From Panagrolaimus kolymaensis (lineage: Eukaryota > Nematoda > Chromadorea > Rhabditida > Panagrolaimidae): a stretch of DNA of 64,000 bases. The position numbers and the translations under genes were made by a program. A model generated the notes under the pieces. That model was not told where the DNA came from. It did no database searches and saw only the letters and a list, made by a program, of their open reading frames with translations. This document shows positions 22,797 through 34,992 of this stretch, piece after piece (position 1 is the first letter of the stretch; the number at the start of each line of letters is the position of its first letter). Location: contig JAJQJQ010000043.1 of the NCBI GenBank assembly GCA_028622995.1, positions 620,001 to 684,000 on the forward strand, given 5' to 3'.

Positions 22797-25118
22797 TTAT
22801 CCCATTGGCCTTGGGTATGATGACATAAAATAAACGAATTTTGGTGAATTATTTGGATTTTGTCCAGCACGAACGTATGCACCAATTTCAAATATTAAGT
22901 TATTATGAATAAAACCCATACTATTGCTACTTATTCCATCGTTTAACTGAATGGAATAATCAACATTATTATTAGTATGGGTTTTTATAAGTACACAATT
23001 CATATTGGATTGATGCAGACTTATGAATTCTGGAGTTGGTTGGTTGGGATTGGCACTGAGGGCATTAATTAAATCCTTGCTTGCTCCATCTACAAGTTGA
23101 GTACTACTTAAAGATTGAGCGAATATTAGCATAAATTTTTTCGGTCCCACTGATATACGCTTGATTGATTGGGGTATATTACATTGGACATAAGTATCCT
23201 GATCGTCTTGTGTTACATAAACACCAAATACACAATAGTTACATGTATATCCTTCTATGAGCACTGCGTCGCTAAAAACCATTTTTAATTTTGATTACCA
23301 TTAACGAGAGTTATCAAAACTTACTATTCACCATATCTATCAGCTAACCATTTTTGCATTTCCCATGCTTTATCTCCAGCATTTCCAGGCTTGTTTAATA
23401 TAAATAACCCATTATTATCAATCTCATTTGTCCAAAAGTTTTTCTAAAAAAAACTAAAGGATTTTTATGTCAAAAATAAATAATCATACTTCGCAATATG
23501 TCTTTTCGTCGTTCAACAATTCTTCGATGGTTTTAACATCGTCGAGAAAATCATTAATGGATTCATTGCGAAGTGCGACGTTCTTATGTTTAATTGATTC
23601 GCAAAATGGAAGGATAATTGACTAAAAATAATTAAAGCGTTTATTTCAATCACAGTTTTCAAGACAACAAAGGGCCGAGCGATCTACTACCATATTTTTA
23701 AGACACTTACAATGTATTTGGCATAATTGGAATAAAAGCTTTCAAATTTTAAAAATGAATTGTAAGCGCAACCATCCTTTTTAACCAATAACTTTTTAAG
23801 TCCACCACTTTTCAAGATGATTAACATGCTCTAAAAAGTAAATTTGTTGTTGTTATGTATATATAATAAACAAATTATTATTTTTCCCTGACAATAGTCC
23901 AACAGCAACTCAATCAACTTACAGTAATGATATGGCTGGGATCATTGGTTTTGCAATCATCAATAAAATCTGGGTGATCTCCGGGATATTTTAAATACTT
24001 TTTAAAACTTTTCATAATATATTCCATTTTTGCTTGAACTTCCTAAAACACATCCTTTTACTGATTTCATAATTCTCACAAAATCATTATTTTAAACTTA
24101 CATCCTCAAATTGAATTTCTCTATTTTCTGCAATAATTTCTGAAACAGCTTCCTTTATTTCAGCTGACATAGATTTAAATCCCTCATCCAATTGTTTCTC
24201 AATATCCCCTAATTCACTCGTAATTTCAATTACCGCTTGCTTGATTTCAGATTGCATTTGTTTAAAACCCTCTGCAATTTGTTGTTGGGTTTGATTAAAT
24301 CCATCTGCAATTAACGTTTGCGTTTGATTAAAGCCTTCATTCATTTCTTTTTCCATATCTTGAAGCTTTTCCATTTCTGGACTCTAAAATTGATACTTAC
24401 TTTCATTTAAATTTAAGTTTTTTATGTGTTAATTAATTACCGGTCCTTCTGGAATAAAAGCAAATGCAAAACTCAGAATTGATGCTGCTGGTCCAGCAAA
24501 TGATGCAATAGTTGCAACCGTGCTAAGTATATTTTTTACTGTTTTCACATTTATTGCTTTTAATGCATTTCCTAAGCCTTTAGCAGCTTTATGGATATCT
24601 TCTGAATGAGATAGAGCACCCTTGAGTATGGTTTTAGGCAAATCTTTTACATCTTTTTTGATTTCATCTTTCACATTTGCAACAACATCCTTCGCATCTT
24701 TAACGATTTCATCTTTAGCTTTACCAACAATATCCTTGCTTTCTTTAACAACAGCAACATCCTTTATTGAAGTTTCAGTTGAATTTGAATTACCCGCATC
24801 CTGGGCTTGAGAAATTTTGGAATCAATCTTCTCAATTTCTTTAATAATTTTTTTGCCGCCTTTAGACACTATTTTACTCCCTTGTTTTATGGTTTGACTT
24901 TCTCCGCTATGTTTTTCTGAGCTACCTTTATGATCTTCGCGATGAGGTCCTGCCTTATGTTCTTCATGCGGTGGTTTTAAAGGTCCCTTGTGTTCTTGGT
25001 GAGGAGGTCCTGAATCTATCTTATGATGAGGAGGAGGATATTTATGTCGAACACAACAGCCATGAAGCATCATAAATAAAATCATTAAAGACATCACAAA
25101 AAAGATAAGCTTTGCCAT
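22797..25118 (-). CDS. Secreted or anchored helical protein of unknown function
   Basis: Exons 25118-24441, 24383-24102, 24042-23923, 23830-23711, 23621-23490, 23443-23325 and 23271-22797; 1926 nt, 641 residues. A hydrophobic N-terminus (LIFFVMSLMILFMMLHGCC) acts as a signal peptide, possibly with a lipid-type or anchor Cys pair. Then come a Pro/His/Lys-rich linker, Lys/Asp amphipathic repeats, a hydrophobic segment (ASFAGPAASILSFAFAF, ~205-225), and 11-residue coiled-coil repeats built on GFNQTQ..IA(D/E) (exon 2). Next are four small exons with helical, Cys-poor sequence, and a C-terminal domain of about 158 residues with NYCVFGVYV and IFEIGAYVRAG. The five small introns (~50-90 bp) contrast with neighbouring genes. 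I do not recognise the family; helical hairpin plus beta-like C-terminus is an impression only. Confidence 0.8.
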
Positions 25119-25827
25119 GATTATTGGAACCCTAAAATTAATTTTTTAATATTAGAACGTTGTAAAACCAATCCTGAAAATCCACGTAATAAGTTTCTCG
25201 TTTTTCTAGAAAAAATCAAACAAAATTTTTGTACAATAAATCTGCGGCGAAAATTTTTTAGGCTAAAAACCATAAACATAAGAACATTTTCCCTGATTTA
25301 ACGAAACTGATATAAATTGTATTTTTCTCTTTCATTTTTATAGTCTTTTAGATGTTGCTTATATACTGTTTCTTACATAAAAAAAAGAGAATTTATTATT
25401 ACAAAATTAAGTTAAGTGCTTTATTCTAAAGAATATTAATCGAATTTTAAAACGTTTTGTTGTTAAAAGCAATTTTGATTTTTTGTTTGAAGTTTGCAAA
25501 CGGCTAATAAAAGCAAAAGAATGTTTGCAAAAATACGTGTCAAATAAAAGTCAAAATGAATTTACTGAAAATTAATTCATTGTGGACGAGCTTTCTGGAA
25601 TTAAACACTTTTGTAATTAAAAAATTTTAAAGGTTTTTCTTTCTATGTTTTTTCAATTGTTTCCAATATTTTTGCAAGATTAGTAAAAATTTGTTTTTCA
25701 GAAATTCATAATAACATTTCCCGCTTTATTTAGTTTATAATTATTATTGGTAAAAAAAATATTTACACAAACAAATATATGAATTTTCTTTTTTGTATAA
25801 AAACCAAAGATTTTTTATAATTCAAAT
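25119..25827. other. Intergenic, no features seen
   Basis: AT-rich sequence between two minus-strand genes. It presumably contains the promoter of the upstream-reading secreted gene and the 3' UTR of none other than short flanks. No array motif, repeat or RNA gene was recognised. Confidence 0.4.
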
Positions 25828-26293
25828 TTAAATATTTAAATTATCAACGACGATGAGTGAAATGGGTGCATAAAGTCGAAGAGAATCAAAAAAGGATTGA
25901 GCATCTTTAACGGTGAAACCCTTTTTCAAGCCATCTTCAATATCCACAACGATATTAGTTTTGCCAAATTTTTCACCGGGTAAACATCTAAAAAAAATAA
26001 TAAATTTTATTAATTGTAAAACAAAATAAAAAAAGTTTATTTATTTATTACCTTCGAAAATCAACGGCCCAATAAATATTATTTATTGATTTTCCCCATG
26101 TTCGAAGGATACCATATTTACTGTTTTCTTGTGAATCAAAATATGCAACTCGAACATCTCGAGTTCGAATGATCTTTGGTTTCATTAAAGGAAAAAAGTA
26201 TCGTTTAATTATAAGGAAATCTTCTGTAAGCATAACGAAGTCATCTTCATATTGGATGGTACCAAAATCATCTGGAATTGAAAGAGCGGGCAT
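25828..26293 (-). CDS. Small conserved-looking protein, possibly PH-like fold
   Basis: Two exons, 26293-26052 and 25987-25828; 402 nt, 133 residues. The sequence has alternating hydrophobic and charged strands followed by a C-terminal helix (FTVKDAQSFFDSLR), with features such as LTEDFLIIKRYFFPLMKPK and RTWGKSINNIYWAVDF. This strand-rich pattern ending in one helix is compatible with a pleckstrin-homology-like domain, but no diagnostic motif is present and I cannot name a family. There is no signal peptide or membrane segment, so it should be intracellular. The intron is 64 bp and lacks the array motif. The start ATG at 26293 is the first in frame after the 5' region. Confidence 0.75.
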
Positions 26294-28960
26294 TTTACTT
26301 TTTCTGTTGTTTGGGAATTAAGTTCTGAAAAATGAGAGTCAATTAGCAAAAAATTTTAATTTAAATATTTTACAGAAGGCATACACGAAATTTGGATCTT
26401 TTTTAAAATCAGATCAAAAAAAACTAACGATGAAAGTTTTTTTTGAAAAATACTATAAAAATGGAATTACAAAAAAAATATTCCTTCACCCTAAAAGAAG
26501 CAGACGATGTCTTCAAGCCAACTGCTTCTAAAAATGAAAGCATCATTTCTTCTTTTTTTGAATCATTTTCCATTTTTTCTTTGCTTCTTAAATACAGATT
26601 TCTAAGACTCCAAAGCTCTTTGAATTCTTGCTTTCTTTTTTATGAAAAAATGCATTGACGCGTGTATTAAAAAGGATTTAGACGCCCATATTTACATTTT
26701 TGAAAGACGATAACAATTTTTTTCATTTTTATAAAATCCACCCTCACCTTTGATGTCTTTTAAAATCCGGGATTAACTACTTACTTAACTACCAACAATA
26801 ATAATATCAAAAAAGAAAGAGCTTAGAAAGAAAAATTTTTTTTAAAGACAACGAACGACGTTAATGAAAATTTTTTCTTCTTTGCTTTACTATATTTCAT
26901 TGAACAGAAGCTAGCTAGCTAATAGGAAATTAAAAAGATATGATGATGACATTCCAAGAAGGCTGGCTGGCGGCTATCTTTGAAAGGGTAAAAAATACAC
27001 GGAAGAATAATTTTTTTTAAAACTATAAACTTTTCTTCTTCTTTTTTTTGGAAAACACTTCCATCCAAGTTTTTTTTATTAATTTTGCATGGAGAAAATT
27101 TTAAAATAAAAATATGTTTATGTTTTTGGAGGTATCTTTTATGGCTTCTTGTTGTTTATTTTCTCGCTTGCTAAAAAATTTCATAAAAAAAACTATACTA
27201 ATCTCAAAAATAGCTTTGTACAACAAAAAAAATGGGAAAGATTATGGTTGATGGCAATGGCGATGGCGGCGGTGGTAATAAACATAAATAAATCCCTTTA
27301 AGAAGATTTCTAAATTTATCTCTTTTTTACTTTTCTTATTAATTTTTATTTTTTTGCTAAATAAATTCTTTTTGGGATTTTAATTTTTTAAAAAGCTTAT
27401 AGCAGCAACCAAGCACTTGATGATAATAATACAAATTTTAAAAATCTCTATCTCGAAGTCATTTATGTATTAGTATCTTTTGCAAATTCCAATTAAGCTC
27501 TCTTTAATTTTTTTTTATATAACTACTATTTTAAGGATATGTAAAGTGGAGGAAGAAAGAAAAAAATGTATTTATTTGGATATTACGTCAAAAGGTTTTG
27601 TTTGCTTTAAAGTGGTAGTGGCAATGGATTCTGGAATGTTATCTTTCTTTTTTTACACAAAAAAATTTTAAAAAATGACGCAATAAAAAAACAAATACAA
27701 AATATATCAAAAAAATATTTGCAAAAAAGATTCATAAAGCAATAATTTTATCGTAACTCAAACCCTTATTTGAAAATGTTTTTTTAATTGATCGTGTGAA
27801 AGGGTAAAGAAAATTCCAAAAATACATAATTTACATCCAAGAAGATTTATTTTTTTGGACATCAACACAAATATTTTTTTTTCTATGGTATGTTTCTTGA
27901 ATTTTCTTTTTAAAAAAATTTGTTTTAACCTTTGACTTTTTTTTATTATTATTCAAAATCATTTGATGCAAAAAAAATGTAAAAAAGAACCCTGAGCAAC
28001 AACAAAAAAAAGAAAAGATAATGAAAAAAATAAACTTTAGAAATTTGAATTCCAATAATAAAAAAAATATATATTTGTATGTATTTTGTTTTCTCTTTAT
28101 TTTTGTTTTTTCTTAATTATTTTTTTGGCGCATCAAAAATACCAACGACGACGACGCATTCCAAATATAGCTTTCTTCAACTGAATTTTTATAAAAGTAC
28201 GGGAGAAGAAAAGGAAAGCATGCATATAAATTTTTTTGTTTGTAAATATTCATTCATCTTTAAAAACTTATGGCTTTTCTTCTATGTCTTTCACAATCAG
28301 CCGATAACATACATCACCATCGTCGGTGTCGTTTTCACGACGTGGATAATTTTCTTCAGTTATGGAAAAAAGGGCAGCAAATGTGGAAGGTTTTGGATGT
28401 TTAGAAAAAGATTGCATGTTTGAACTGGACTGGCCCAATTATGGTTTCCGGTTATTATATTTTTTTATCGAAACTTAAAAAAAGTTAATTAAATATTCAA
28501 AAAAAAAATCTTCCAGCGTATTCTTGCTTGAAAAACTAAAGCAAATGCTGTGAAATGAAAGCCATGAAAAAAAAAGAAAGAAACACATTGAAAACAGATT
28601 GCAATCTCTGTGTTTTTTTTCTTCGTTTTCGACTTAACATTATAAGATCAAGAAGAAATTTTTTGTTTGTTTTTTTTCATTTTCGTGTCCTTTATTTAAT
28701 GCTTCAACTTGAAAATATAAAAAGTATCTTTGATTGATTAATCTAAAAACATTCTGAATTCAAACTTCAAAAAAAAGCAAGCTTTTTATCTAAAAAAAAT
28801 TATTTTTCGAAGTTCTCATAAATATTGGCTTTATGCAACCATTTGCTATAGTTTCACATTTGAACGCGAAAATTTTTTTTCGATGTCAAACAATTTGAAA
28901 CTTTTTGAAGCTTCAATCAATTTTGTTAATTAATTTGTTCTGTTGAATTTTGTTTTTACA
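26294..28960. other. Long intergenic region without supported genes
   Basis: About 2.7 kb between divergent genes (minus-strand PH-like gene and plus-strand zinc-finger gene). It holds T-rich and A-rich low-complexity sequence, GGCGG-type triplet patches near 27262 and several open frames made of Phe/Lys/Leu strings that have no splice or homology support. The CAGTTT array is absent. Confidence 0.4.
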
Positions 28961-30870
28961 ATGAAAATGAGCTTATGCAAAGTGAGATATTGCTATTTGA
29001 AAGCTGTAGAAAGTTCAGAATATTGCTACAAGCATGTCAATGAAGAAATTGCTATGACTGAATCGCCAAAACCGAAATGTTCATTTATTTCGGCAACCAA
29101 GCAACGATGTGAAGAAAATGTCACCAAAGAAAAAGAATTATGTGAACGAGTAAGTTTAAATTTATCCTTTACTGATATTCTAAACATTTGTTTTTAGCAT
29201 GCTCACTTTCGACGAATGCTGGCGAAATCTCAAAAGGACTTTTCTGAAACAGTGAATTACATCAGCTCAAATGAATTTTCAAATTATTCAATTATTCCAC
29301 AAGAAGATAGCATTCAAAGTATCGATGTCACTAAAGAAGATATAGCAAAAGCAAGAAAAACTTATGTGTAAGTTACTATTATTTCTTATTATGTATGACT
29401 TTAACCTTTCGTTGTTTTAGTAAAAGAAATGATACAACTTTTGCTCGACTTGCATATGAAAGCTACCTGAAAGAATTTAGTAAAGAATGTGACAAAGCTT
29501 TCGAAGAATTTATTGGATCACCTGAAGGAAGAAATTTGATCAAAAATGCACGATTACAAGAAAGTGGAAATGATGTTTTGCTGAGAGTTATGGTAGAATA
29601 TGAACGAAAAAAGATGGAACGAGATGGCTATTGGAAAGATATGATAAAAAGAGGTGAAGAAAAGCTGGAGTATCTAAGAAAACTTGCTGCTGAACAAGAA
29701 AAAATGGATATGGCTAAGGTGAGTTAAATGAAAATTACTATTTTAAAACATAGCCTAGTACGCAAAGCTTACTTAAATTGTGATACAACAATAGCATCAA
29801 CTTTAGCTTTGTCAAGCTTTTATTAATCTCGCTAACTTTGAAATTTTCTAACCTTTACTTTTTTTCAGGATGTTTCCGCCATCATCAAAAATACTGTTGA
29901 TTTCATGTGTGATTTGGTTGCTTGCAAAATCCCTCCATATGATCCAAGAATTCCTTTTGATTGTATGTTCGTTCTGTTCATCTGATTTCTGTTTATTCAT
30001 TTTCCATTTTCAGATAAGAAAAAAAGCTGCTTCAAACTATCATGTTCAAAGTGTCCTCGACTTGCTGTTTTCAAGGGTCTTTGTGATAACCATTCTCGTG
30101 ATCCAGCTTTTGATGATGAAGATAAACTTGGTCCTTCGGAAGTTATCGATGAAGATGCTGGTGAAACGAATTCGCTCGAACAATCAAAAACATCCAATCA
30201 ATTATTTATTCATGGGAAAAGTTCTGATAAAGAAGTGGCGAAGAAATCAACTCCACGAAATACATACAGCAATTGGAGCACTCGTTCTCAACATGGCCTC
30301 ATCGCAAATTTACCATCAACAAGTGACTTATTTATTCGTACTGCAAGAAATGCTCGATATCCATTGGTCAATGCTTATACTCCATCATATCCAACAATGT
30401 CCTCATCAGCATCATCATCGGCAGCTTCATCACCAAAGAATAATATTCGAATGGCAAATCCAACATTTTCTAGAACGCTTCAACTTGGACATCCACCAAA
30501 TCGGAATGTAAGAATCGAAGGACAAATGTACCGAGCAATTTCTTCAAATGATCGTCCACCTCAAAATGTTATCCAGTATCGTTATAATCAAACAGCATAT
30601 GATCCTGAATTTCGTCCTAAAATGCAACGGCTACATATTTCTGCACCTCCTGGACAAGTTATACGTCATCAACAAATTGTTCGTCAACCAACATATCGAA
30701 TAGTTCAACAATGTGCAACTCCTATTGTTCGAGTTGTTACTACTGCTCCCGTTCCTCGTAACATTACTCCGGTAATTTGTTTCTAAGCTTTTCCTTCTTT
30801 TTGATTATTTGGTTTTTAGCAAACGAAACCATCACCAACAAAAGATCACGTCACCATTTCAAAAAGTTAA
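28961..30870 (+). CDS. KANSL2/INO80D-like protein with C3HC3H zinc-binding motifs
   Basis: Exons 28961-29149, 29198-29367, 29421-29718, 29869-29962, 30014-30771 and 30820-30870; 1560 nt, 519 residues. Near the N-terminus two Cys/His clusters follow each other (CKVRYCYL...YCYKH and CSFI...RCEENV...LCERHAHF), and a third appears mid-protein (CSKCPRLAVFKGLCDNH). This arrangement matches the potential DNA-binding C3Hc3H domains of KANSL2 (NSL acetyltransferase complex) and INO80D. Between them lies a charged helical region (EYERKKMERDGYWKDM). The last 280 residues are disordered, rich in Ser, Pro, Gln and Arg. By family it would be a nuclear chromatin-complex subunit. Introns are 46-150 bp and motif-free. 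Start chosen at the first ATG; a second Met lies two codons on. Confidence 0.78.
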
Positions 30871-30941
30871 AGCTTTGTTATTCTTGTTTTTTTTTGTATC
30901 TCATTTTTGTGTTTGTTATTATTGTATTGTTTCATTGTAAA

Positions 30942-30947
30942 AATAAA
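30942..30947 (+). terminator. Poly(A) signal of the KANSL2-like gene
   Basis: AATAAA 72 bases after the stop codon. The minus-strand UCR-1 gene converges from the right with its own signal (TTTATT on plus) at 31133-31138, leaving under 200 bp between the two 3' ends. Confidence 0.6.
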
Positions 30948-31132
30948 TTTTGTTATTGAAATTTTGTCATTTTTTGGGTTCAGTAGTTGCTTGAAATGAA
31001 GCATTTGTTGTTGTATGTAAAATGATCCATTGTTAAGTTATTTGCCCAACTTTGTGAAAGAAAAATGAGCAGTGAAGAAACGGTAGTTGCTATTTACAAA
31101 GACACAAGTAAAAATTAGAAAAATAAGATTCA

Positions 31133-31138
31133 TTTATT
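31133..31138 (-). terminator. Poly(A) signal of complex III core protein 1
   Basis: AATAAA on the minus strand, about 70 bases after the stop codon at 31206. Confidence 0.55.
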
Positions 31139-31205
31139 GCACAAATAATAAATTACATACAATAAAACATACATAAACTAATTCATTTTTATATTATAAA
31201 ATCAT

Positions 31206-32767
31206 CTAAAGTCTCCACCAACTCATTCCATAACGCATTTGAGGATAATTTGGCCATGCTTCAGTTCGACCAATTCCAGCTACAGCAATATCACGATCAT
31301 AAACATGACGAGAAATAGCTTCACGAACATCAGAAGCATCAAGCTTTTTAACAGCTGATTCAAGTTCATCTAATTGAGTTGGATTTCCAGTATTGAGAAC
31401 ATCACGACCAAGGCGATCAGCAAAGCGAGCAGAATCATCGGTGATTGATAGAAGTTCAGCTAACAGTTTATTCTTGACTCGATCAATTTCAACATCGGTA
31501 ATAGACGTTGCAAGATATTTCCATTCACGTTGAATAACTTTAACGATATCATACACTACCTCCATATCATCACCATTAGCAGTAAATTGAAAACCAAAGA
31601 GTCCTGTATTGTTGTAATTGATTGAAAAGGATTGATAATTTTGAAGTGCAGGATTGACGCTAAGCTTTTGAATAATTTTCAATGGAGCATTGGTTGTAAC
31701 ACTTTGACGATTATCCCATCCGCTAACAAGAGATGAAGCAAGTTGAAGTGCGGGAGCATCAAGATGAGATTGAGCAACACCTTCAACAGAAATAGCTCCA
31801 TAAACAAAAGGATATGTATCATCACGATAAAGGAATTCAGAACCAGTAAAGCGAACACCATCCATCGTCGGAATCTTTCGTTGATAATCATTGCTCAAAT
31901 CACCAAAATATTTTTCACCATAGCGAGTAAGTTGTTCATGATTTACTCCACCAACTCCAGCAAGAACCATACGAACGGGTTTGTTGTAATCTTCAGCTAA
32001 GTTAAGCAAATCTTGGCGTGTGATGTTCCTGAAAGATAAACAAACGATTAATAAAAAGCATGAAAAGTTAAAGTATTTACTTAATGGCTTCGGCATTTCC
32101 AAGAGGTGAAAGAGCAAATGGAGTTCCTTGAAAAGCTGTAGCATGAAGATTATCAAATACTGCATCCATTGTGTTAGCCTCTGATTCTTGAAGTTTACGA
32201 ATAAGTTCATTACGTCCAGCTTCAATTGCAGAATCATCAATTTTGTTTTTGTGAATAGCACGAGCGAGAATTTCAACAGCTAAAATAATAAAGCAATGTA
32301 CATAAGTTAATGGCAGAAGCATAAATGTGACACACCTTTTTCAACATCACCATTAGGCATTTGAACAAAATAAGCAGTATGTTCACGTGAAGTGTAAGAA
32401 TTGAGACGTGCACCAATTTTAGCAAGATCCGATGTTAAAGCATTCTAAAAAACAAGCAATAAGAAGGTGACATAGTAGCATAATTTCAAAGATACAACAT
32501 ACATGATTGAGATGTTCAACAAAAGATGAAATACCATTATTTGTTCCATGTTCATATCGAGAACCTCCATCAATCCATAAACCAACCTAAAAAAATAACA
32601 AAAGGATTACAATTTTGAAGCAATGGTTGTTAATGACTTACAGTTGTTACAGGACGATTGTTATGACAGCTTGCAATTCTGAATCCATTATTTAGTTGAG
32701 TAAGTGATGAAGATGCAAGTTTGATGGGAGCTTTACCAACCATATGAGCAGCAGCAGCAGCAGCCAT
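31206..32767 (-). CDS. ucr-1: Ubiquinol-cytochrome c reductase core protein 1 (M16 family)
   Basis: Exons 32767-32642, 32586-32503, 32444-32336, 32279-32081 and 32028-31206; 1341 nt, 446 residues. Two M16-type domains: the N-terminal one includes GLWIDGGSRYEHGTNNGISS and SREHTAYFVQ, the C-terminal one ends MRYGMSWWRL, like the C-terminus of UQCRC1. The HxxEH metal site of the related processing peptidase is reduced to SFVEH, so the protein is expected to be the catalytically inactive core subunit of mitochondrial complex III rather than the beta subunit of MPP. The N-terminus starts with six alanines and lacks a clear Arg-rich presequence, making it slightly short. Introns are 50-60 bp and lack the array motif. 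Its 5' end is divergent from an acyltransferase. Confidence 0.9.
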
Positions 32768-33497
32768 TTATATTGCCACTAAAAATAAAAAACAAATAAG
32801 TTTTATTATTTTTTAGCACAAAAAAATCGACGAATGAAAGACAAAACACGAAAGACAAAAAAAAAGAAAAATGAAGGAAAGCTTGAATGAACAAAAAAAA
32901 AATATTTGCATGAACATCATCGATAAAAAGGCCAGAAAGCCAATCAAAGTTTCCCATGAATCATGGAATTGATTGAATGCGTTCAAAAATAGGATGAATG
33001 ATGGCGATGACCTTATTGAGAGATAATAATCTACTCTTTCCAAACTAAATTTTTTTCCAAGGATTTATATCGTAATTTTTTGACTCGACTAATTTTAATA
33101 GCCTTAGAAAAATCTCAAACAAAAAATGAATGAACATAGTAATTTTCTTTCTTCTAAAATCTCTGAAAGCTACAACCTTCGATGTTAACGATCATTACCT
33201 TTCAATGCTAACATTTTTAGATGAAGCATTTATTTTTGAATTCAATAATTTCCATATATTTTTGGCTTAAAGCCACTAAATAAATATTTAAGCGGAAGAA
33301 CCCAGCAACATTGAATCAACCCTTTTTTTTCTTCTTCCAAGTTCATTGCTTGCAAACAAACAAGCAGCCACAACAAACATTGTTGCTTTTTATTTTATTT
33401 TATTTTTGTTTGCAGCTTTTTCGACTTCAAGGAATTCCATGCCGATAATATTGATTTGTTCCTGTTAGAAAATTTTGTTAAACTTTCGACGACGACG
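32768..33497. promoter_or_regulatory. Divergent promoter region, ucr-1 and acyltransferase 1
   Basis: About 730 bp between start codons of opposite genes. A TTTGTTTGCAG acceptor-like site at about 33405-33415 precedes the plus-strand gene and could be a leader-exon or trans-splice acceptor. No array motif and no named element is visible. Confidence 0.45.
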
Positions 33498-34992
33498 ATG
33501 TTTGGACGATTTAATGGAATGGTTTTCGTTTTGCTGCTTTTTATCTCATCCTTGCTTGGTTCAATATTTATCCTATTTCCATTTATTCCATTAGCATTCT
33601 TTGCTCCAAGATTATACCGATTTGTATGTGATCGATTTGTTGGATATTGGTTGACTTTTCCAGCGGTATGTTTAACTTTTTGAAATGGGTGTTGTTGATT
33701 ATGGGATTTTATTCTTGAACCTTTCCATCGATTTTGTGTCTGTCTTTCTTTTATCTTTCAAAATTAACTTTGTGTTTTTTAGTCGATGCTATCGTTTATG
33801 TTCAACGTCAAATTTCATGTTACTGGAGATCTCATCGAACATGCCAAACCTTCACTCATCATCATGAACCATCGAACTCGATTGGATTGGCTGTTCTTCT
33901 TCAATGCTCTTTACAAACAAAATCCATGGTTGCTAACAACTGAAAAGATTAGTCTTAAAGCTGGCTTAAAGCAAATTCCTGGTGCTGGTTGGGCAATGGG
34001 TTGTGGATCGTATATATTTCTCAATCGCAATTATGAAAATGATCAAAGAATAATTGAAACTATGCTTCAATATTACAAGGATTCTTTGTGCTCGTATCAA
34101 TTGCTGCTATTTCCAGAAGGTACTGATCGTGGAGAAAGAGCTGCAAAAATAAGTGATGAATTTGCTAAAAAGAATAAGCTCCAAAAGTTTGATTATGTTC
34201 TTCATCCTCGAACAACTGGTTTTAACTTTATTTTGAATGAAATGAGAAAACGTGAGTTGCTTGTGATCACAATTCTCATACGAGCTTGTTATTTAACTTT
34301 GTCATATATTCGTATTATCTTTCCTTTTTTTCAGACGATTACATCGATGCCATATATGATGTTACTGTGGCATATCCTGATCGCATTGTTTCTTCCGAAA
34401 TTGATCTAGTAAAGAAGGGAATTCTACCAGAAAATGTTCATTTCGATGTTAAAAAATACAAATTATCAGAAGTTTTGACTAAAGAACAACAAGAAAAGTT
34501 TCATCGTGATCCCGTGGATGCTTCAAATTGGTTGCTAAAGCTATGGAAAGAAAAGGAAGAACGGCTCAAACAATTTTATTCTTTACCACAAGAAAGAAGA
34601 AAATTGAAACCCAGTGGTAAAGGTTACATGTGGCCTGTAAGTTTGGATTAAAGGTTGTTAGGGTAGTCGACTACTTTATAAAGCTTTCGCTTGGCAGTTT
34701 TGTGCATATGGATTTATAACTAAAGCAACTTTCTAATGACTTTTTTGTTTATATAAAAACCGTCCATTTTCAGGTTGAAACGAAAGGAATTGGTTACTAT
34801 TTGACATTCCTCTTTTGGATTCTCACCTCAATAATGTGGATATATTTTACTTTTACAATCTTCTGGGTCAAATATTACATCATTCTCGCCATCGTATTTT
34901 ATATCGCAGCTCAAAAGTTCCGTGGTGGAACAGAATTTTTAGTTCTTGAATGGTTCTTTGGAAGACGATACTTTTTTGAAAAATCTCAATAA
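33498..34992 (+). CDS. 1-acyl-glycerophosphate-type acyltransferase, LCLAT1-like (copy 1)
   Basis: Exons 33498-33665, 33783-34251, 34335-34636 and 34774-34992; 1158 nt, 385 residues. An N-terminal membrane segment (MVFVLLLFISSLLGSIFILF) is followed by the acyltransferase block I NHRTRLDW, block II-like GAGWAMGCGSYIFLNR and block III FPEGTDRGE, then two hydrophobic segments near the C-terminus. The extended C-terminal part with CDS matches the LCLAT1 (lysocardiolipin/lysophosphatidylinositol acyltransferase) subfamily, which in C. elegans is ACL-8, -9 and -10. It would transfer acyl chains to lysophospholipids in ER or ER-associated membranes. A paralog follows in the same orientation. An in-frame upstream TTG at 33456 is an unlikely start. 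Confidence 0.9.

Noticed and set aside
26294..28960. Possible genes from 60-114-codon frames
   Set aside because: Low complexity, no conserved motif, no consistent donor/acceptor chaining.
33456..33497. N-terminal extension of acyltransferase copy 1 from an upstream TTG
   Set aside because: Non-ATG start; the ATG at 33498 gives the expected N-terminus directly before the membrane segment, like copy 2.
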